Source: an uncultured Muribaculum sp. | GTDB lineage: Bacteria > Bacteroidota > Bacteroidia > Bacteroidales > Muribaculaceae | Direction of reading: 5' to 3' | Assembly: GCA_947573015.1 (NCBI GenBank) | Contig: CANPDS010000099.1 | Span: 1-8,517 of the forward strand | DNA: 8,517 nucleotides | In this document: positions 5,605 through 8,517 of the stretch, piece by piece | Layout: each line of letters starts with the position of its first letter | Position numbering within the stretch: the stretch's first letter is position 1 | Translations under genes and position numbers: made by a program | The notes under the pieces: model-generated | The model's input: the letters and a program-made list of their open reading frames with translations, nothing else | The model's database searches: none | Told to the model about the DNA's origin: nothing

Positions 5605-7662
5605 ATGTCACGTTTCATACTTCCTGCCATATTTCTTGCCGCATCATCTTGGGCTGCCAATGCCGGAGAATGCTATGCGACTCTCGACGGCGACACCTTG
5701 CGTATCGGCAATTCCGCTATGGAGCGCGTGATGCTGTGGCGCGATGGGGCGCTGGCTACTGCACGTGTTTCGCTCGCTGATGGCACTGTGTTTGTAGCCG
5801 ATCCCTCGGCACCAGACTTTGTGGTCAACCGCTCTACTCCATCCGGAGCTCGTATCGACACCATTGTCATGGCCTCGGATGGTGTCATGCCGGAGCATTT
5901 TATCGCAACGGTATCATATCAGGCCGGTCCGCTTGAGGTGCGCAGGGAGTATCGTCTTGTACCAGGCGTAGCTGCTATCGGATGTGACACATATCTGCGT
6001 GGAACGCTTGCCGACTCTCCACGTCCTGTCGATGACAATGCAGCTGACCGTAGCAATATAGAGAGTGCAGAGGCCATGAAGGTAAAGCCGGTGACCTCCG
6101 TGCTCGACCGTATGCGGCTGTCTGGAGCCCACTGGCATGGTCGCGCTGTGGAGTTCTGGGACGTGACCGACTGGAACAACAATCTCCTTCAGGAGCGTGG
6201 TTTTATATCTTACCGACGCACACCGCATAGAGGTAATATATTGATAATTAACGATGGAGTGGAACAGGGGAGGGGGATTATATTCCTTAAGGAAGCTCCC
6301 TCCTCTTCCTCACAACTCGCATATGGCAATGCTGATTTTTTCTCTGACTTCGGAGATTTTACTGTGACAGGTACGGGGCTTACCGCTGCTGATGTCACAC
6401 CCGATAAGTGGACACAGACATATTCTACTGTGATGATTCCGTTTAAAGGAGGGGAGACGGATGCATTGGTGGCTCTACGTAATTATCAGAAGACACGCCG
6501 CATACTCGATCCAAACCGTGATGAAATGGTGATGATGAACACCTGGGGCGATCGTTCGCAGGATGCCAAGGTCAACGAAGCATTTTGTCTTGCAGAACTG
6601 GAACGTGCCGCACGTCTGGGCATCACGCATTTTCAGATCGACGACGGATGGCAGTATGGTAAAAGCCCTAACTCAGCTGTGGCTAAAGGTTCTTTTAAGG
6701 ACATATGGCGCAACGTCGGATATTGGAAACCTGACAGTGTAAAATATCCGCGCGGACTGCGTCCGGTTGTCGACCGTGGGCATGAACTCGGCATTGAGGT
6801 CGGCTTATGGTTCAATCCCTCAGTACAGGATGATTTTGCCGATTGGGAGAAGGATGCCGAGATTCTCACAGGGCTCTACCGGGACTATGGCATACGCATG
6901 TTCAAGATCGATGGGCTGGCGATTACATCAAAGATCGGAGAGGAGCGTCTGCGTGCGTTGTTTGACCGTGTGATGGAGCAGACCGGCAATCAGGTAGTGT
7001 TTAATCTTGATGCTACCGCCGGACGCCGTGGCGGCTACCATATGCTCAACCGTTATGGAAATATTTTTCTTGAGAACCGCTATACCGACTGGGGCAATTA
7101 TTATCCCTACCATACTTTGCGCAATCTGTGGATGCTCTCAAAGTATGTTCCGGCCGAATGCCTTCAGGTAGAATTTCTCAACAAATGGCGTAATGCTGAT
7201 AAATATCCCGTCGATGATCCCTTTTCTCCATCCCGCTACTCGTTCGATTATCTGTTTGCCATAGCAATGGCCGGACAGCCTTTGGCTTGGATGGAGGCCG
7301 CTAATCTTCCCGAGGAAGCATTTGCCACCGGAGATCTTGTGAAGAAATATCGTGCCGTACAGCATGATTTTCATTCAGGTGCCATACTTCCAATTGGTGA
7401 TGAGCCATCCGGCCGGTCATTCACTGGATTTCAGTCGATCACTTCGCCAGAAGAGGGATTCATGCTCATTTATCGTGAGGATACCATTGATGCTGATGCG
7501 GTAATCGACACACGTCTGCCTGTGGGTGCCTTGGTTGAGTTTACTCCTGTGCTTGGCGATGCGGCGAAGATGCAGTGTAAGGTGGCTGACAGTGGTCGCA
7601 TGCATGTGTCGCTTTCTCAGCCAAATTCCTTTGCCATGTACCGCTACAGGATTGTAAAATAG
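5605..7662 (+). CDS. Exported alpha-galactosidase, GH36-like (clan GH-D)
   Basis: This 685-residue enzyme should remove alpha-linked galactose from oligosaccharides in the periplasm. A Sec signal peptide covers residues 1-20 (MSRFILPAIFLAASSWAANA). Residues about 21-295 are the N-terminal beta-supersandwich typical of GH36. The catalytic barrel begins near 308 (VMMNTWGDRSQDAKV, 309-323) and shows THFQIDDGWQYG (341-352), HELGIEVGLWFNPS (393-406) and RMFKIDGLAI (431-440), where D436 is the expected nucleophile. The expected acid/base is D495 in ENRYTDWGNYYPY (490-502), though the preceding TAGRRGGYHM differs from the SGGGRFD form of many GH36 enzymes. A C-terminal beta-domain covers about 595-685. 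Length is normal for the family. The neighbouring GH2 and FAD-enzyme genes suggest joint action on one galactose-containing glycan. Clan assignment is strong; specificity for galactose is family-based inference. Confidence 0.92.
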   Translation: MSRFILPAIFLAASSWAANAGECYATLDGDTLRIGNSAMERVMLWRDGALATARVSLADGTVFVADPSAPDFVVNRSTPSGARIDTIVMASDGVMPEHFIATVSYQAGPLEVRREYRLVPGVAAIGCDTYLRGTLADSPRPVDDNAADRSNIESAEAMKVKPVTSVLDRMRLSGAHWHGRAVEFWDVTDWNNNLLQERGFISYRRTPHRGNILIINDGVEQGRGIIFLKEAPSSSSQLAYGNADFFSDFGDFTVTGTGLTAADVTPDKWTQTYSTVMIPFKGGETDALVALRNYQKTRRILDPNRDEMVMMNTWGDRSQDAKVNEAFCLAELERAARLGITHFQIDDGWQYGKSPNSAVAKGSFKDIWRNVGYWKPDSVKYPRGLRPVVDRGHELGIEVGLWFNPSVQDDFADWEKDAEILTGLYRDYGIRMFKIDGLAITSKIGEERLRALFDRVMEQTGNQVVFNLDATAGRRGGYHMLNRYGNIFLENRYTDWGNYYPYHTLRNLWMLSKYVPAECLQVEFLNKWRNADKYPVDDPFSPSRYSFDYLFAIAMAGQPLAWMEAANLPEEAFATGDLVKKYRAVQHDFHSGAILPIGDEPSGRSFTGFQSITSPEEGFMLIYREDTIDADAVIDTRLPVGALVEFTPVLGDAAKMQCKVADSGRMHVSLSQPNSFAMYRYRIVK

Positions 7663-7697
7663 TAAGATTTTTCTTATAAACTCTGAATGGCGTCAAG

Positions 7698-7719
7698 TTA
7701 AGAAACATCCTGTTTTTAA
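7698..7719 (+). terminator. AT-rich hairpin after the alpha-galactosidase gene, weak terminator candidate
   Basis: TTAA-G-AAACA (7698-7707) pairs with TGTTT-TTAA (7711-7719) around a TCC loop with one bulged G. A smaller TAAGA/TCTTA stem with a TTTT loop lies right after the stop codon (7663-7676). The T-rich 3' arm resembles a degenerate intrinsic terminator, but stem stability is low. No TATAGATT copy lies between here and the GH2 start, so partial read-through into GH2 is plausible. Confidence 0.25.
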
Positions 7720-7767
7720 GTGGCTGTTTAATATTATTTAGTTTATCGAAATTTATATATAGAGCCA

Positions 7768-8265
7768 ATGACTCACCGTATTATCTCTGCAATCGTTCTC
7801 CTTTCCCTCTTGCTTCCTGTTTTTGCAGCGGAAGCACCGCGTCTTACTGCAAATGCATATGGACGCAACCATGTGTCGCTCAACGGTAAGTGGAGCGCTA
7901 TCCCCGACCTTTATGATCAAGGTCGACGTATGGAGGTGTATAAGAATCGCACTCCTCAAGGCAACACCGACTTCTATGAGTACTCGTTCGGATCCGGCTG
8001 CATGCGTCTCAATGTGCCCGGCGATTGGAATTCACAGAATCCCGAACTGAAGTATTACGAAGGAACAGTATGGTATGCCCGCCCATTCCATGCTAAGGCT
8101 GTTGCCGGACGTCGCTCCATACTGCATTTCGCCGGTGTAAGTTACCGGGCTACAATCTACCTCAACGGGCGTGCTATAGGCTCGCACGAGGGAAGTTTCA
8201 CTCCATTTGAGGTCGATATTACTGATTTTCTGGCTTCTGAACTTTCTGGTGGTCGAGGCCAATAA
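7768..8265 (+). CDS. Glycoside hydrolase family 2 protein, N-terminal piece ended early by a frameshift
   Basis: This frame encodes 165 residues: a Sec signal peptide (about 1-20, MTHRIISAIVLLSLLLPVFA) and the GH2 sugar-binding jelly roll (about 34-155). The motifs are HVSLNGKWSAIPD (35-47), LNVPGDWNSQ (81-90), YYEGTVWYARPF (96-107), and LHFAGVSYRATIYLNGRAIGS (119-139, read in two parts) followed by GSFTPFEVDITDFL (142-155). After ITDFLAS the GH2 match stops, and SGGRGQ followed by TAA is out-of-frame translation. The true continuation lies one base over, from 8240 onward. A whole GH2 enzyme has 600 or more residues, so this piece alone cannot be active. It would have been a periplasmic beta-galactosidase or beta-glucuronidase-type enzyme working beside the alpha-galactosidase encoded 105 bp upstream. 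Confidence 0.85.
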   Translation: MTHRIISAIVLLSLLLPVFAAEAPRLTANAYGRNHVSLNGKWSAIPDLYDQGRRMEVYKNRTPQGNTDFYEYSFGSGCMRLNVPGDWNSQNPELKYYEGTVWYARPFHAKAVAGRRSILHFAGVSYRATIYLNGRAIGSHEGSFTPFEVDITDFLASELSGGRGQ

Positions 8266-8517
8266 CCGCCGTACTCCAGATGCCATTCCGGCTGAAGCGT
8301 TCGACTGGTGGAACTATGGTGGTATAACCCGCGATGTGCTTCTGCTCGATCTCCCCGAACGCCATGTGGTCGACTATACTGTAGGTCTCGCTAATGGTGC
8401 AAAGGATGAGATTGAGGCGACAGTAGTTCTTTCGCAGCCTGTAGCCGGAGTGCCTGTGGAAGTGTCTGTGCCAGCTTTGAAAAACGGTGTTACACTTGTT
8501 AGTGATGCTGAAGGTGT
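8240..8517 (+). pseudogene. GH2 continuation in the shifted frame, cut by the window edge
   Basis: Read from AAC at 8240, the frame stays open to the last base and continues the GH2 jelly roll: NFLVVEANNRR, then PDAIPAEAFDWWNYGGITRD, the conserved GH2 stretch that closes the sugar-binding domain. After it comes the start of the immunoglobulin-like sandwich (ERHVVDYTVGLANG and beyond). The catalytic barrel would lie outside the window. The frame joins the upstream piece with a net +1 or -2 base change near 8239. It has no plausible start of its own with a signal peptide, so it is the same gene. It may be a pseudogene, or an intact gene carrying a sequencing error. No programmed slippery site is evident. 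Confidence 0.8.

Noticed and set aside
5528..5731. Overlapping frame beginning before the alpha-galactosidase gene, considered as a leader peptide
   Set aside because: It starts with GTG, overlaps the signal-peptide codons of the real gene and shows no recognisable features.
8236..8250. Programmed frameshift in the GH2 gene
   Set aside because: No slippery heptamer, no release-factor-2-type CTTTGA signal and no obvious stimulatory structure; a mutation or sequence error is simpler.
1..8517. CRISPR arrays, tRNA or rRNA genes, insertion sequences
   Set aside because: No repeated spacer-like units, no cloverleaf or rRNA-like stretches, and no transposase motifs or terminal inverted repeats were seen on either strand.

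Overview
The window looks like a carbohydrate-utilisation segment from a gut Bacteroidales. Muribaculaceae is my best guess, on gene content, roughly balanced base composition and Bacteroidetes-style expression signals (no Shine-Dalgarno purine runs before starts, one perfect TAnnTTTG promoter box). I could not run a taxonomic search. All recognised genes lie on the + strand.

Layout: 1-166 is a leader region with two near-identical TGATA/TATCA palindromes and a TATCTTTG promoter box. 167-706 encodes an ECF sigma factor and 840-1802 its probable FecR-type anti-sigma factor (membrane segment, FecR domain, DUF4974-like end). Four genes for exported proteins follow. 1964-3496 is a DUF4874/DUF4832-type TIM-barrel protein that may be an uncharacterised glycosidase. 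3613-5475 is a FAD-dependent oxidoreductase (FAD_oxidored/PF12831 type) preceded by a beta-rich, possibly carbohydrate-binding domain. 5605-7662 is a GH36-like alpha-galactosidase. From 7768 to the window end is a GH2 beta-galactosidase/beta-glucuronidase-type gene whose reading frame is broken near 8240.

The four downstream genes are separated by 105-129 bp gaps that hold small hairpins. A TATAGATT word recurs before fecR, before the DUF4832 gene and before the alpha-galactosidase gene, and I found it nowhere else on the + strand. It may mark three promoters. All four enzymes carry Sec-like signal peptides without a convincing lipobox, so I infer periplasmic action on a galactose- and/or uronate-containing glycan. 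No SusC/SusD pair lies in the window, so the surface receptor that would normally signal to the sigma/FecR pair must lie outside it or be absent.

The most interesting idea is that the exported flavoprotein and the DUF4832 protein form an oxidation-assisted glycan-degrading set with the two conventional glycosidases. That is inference from domain content and neighbourhood only. The clearest oddity seen directly is the GH2 frameshift.
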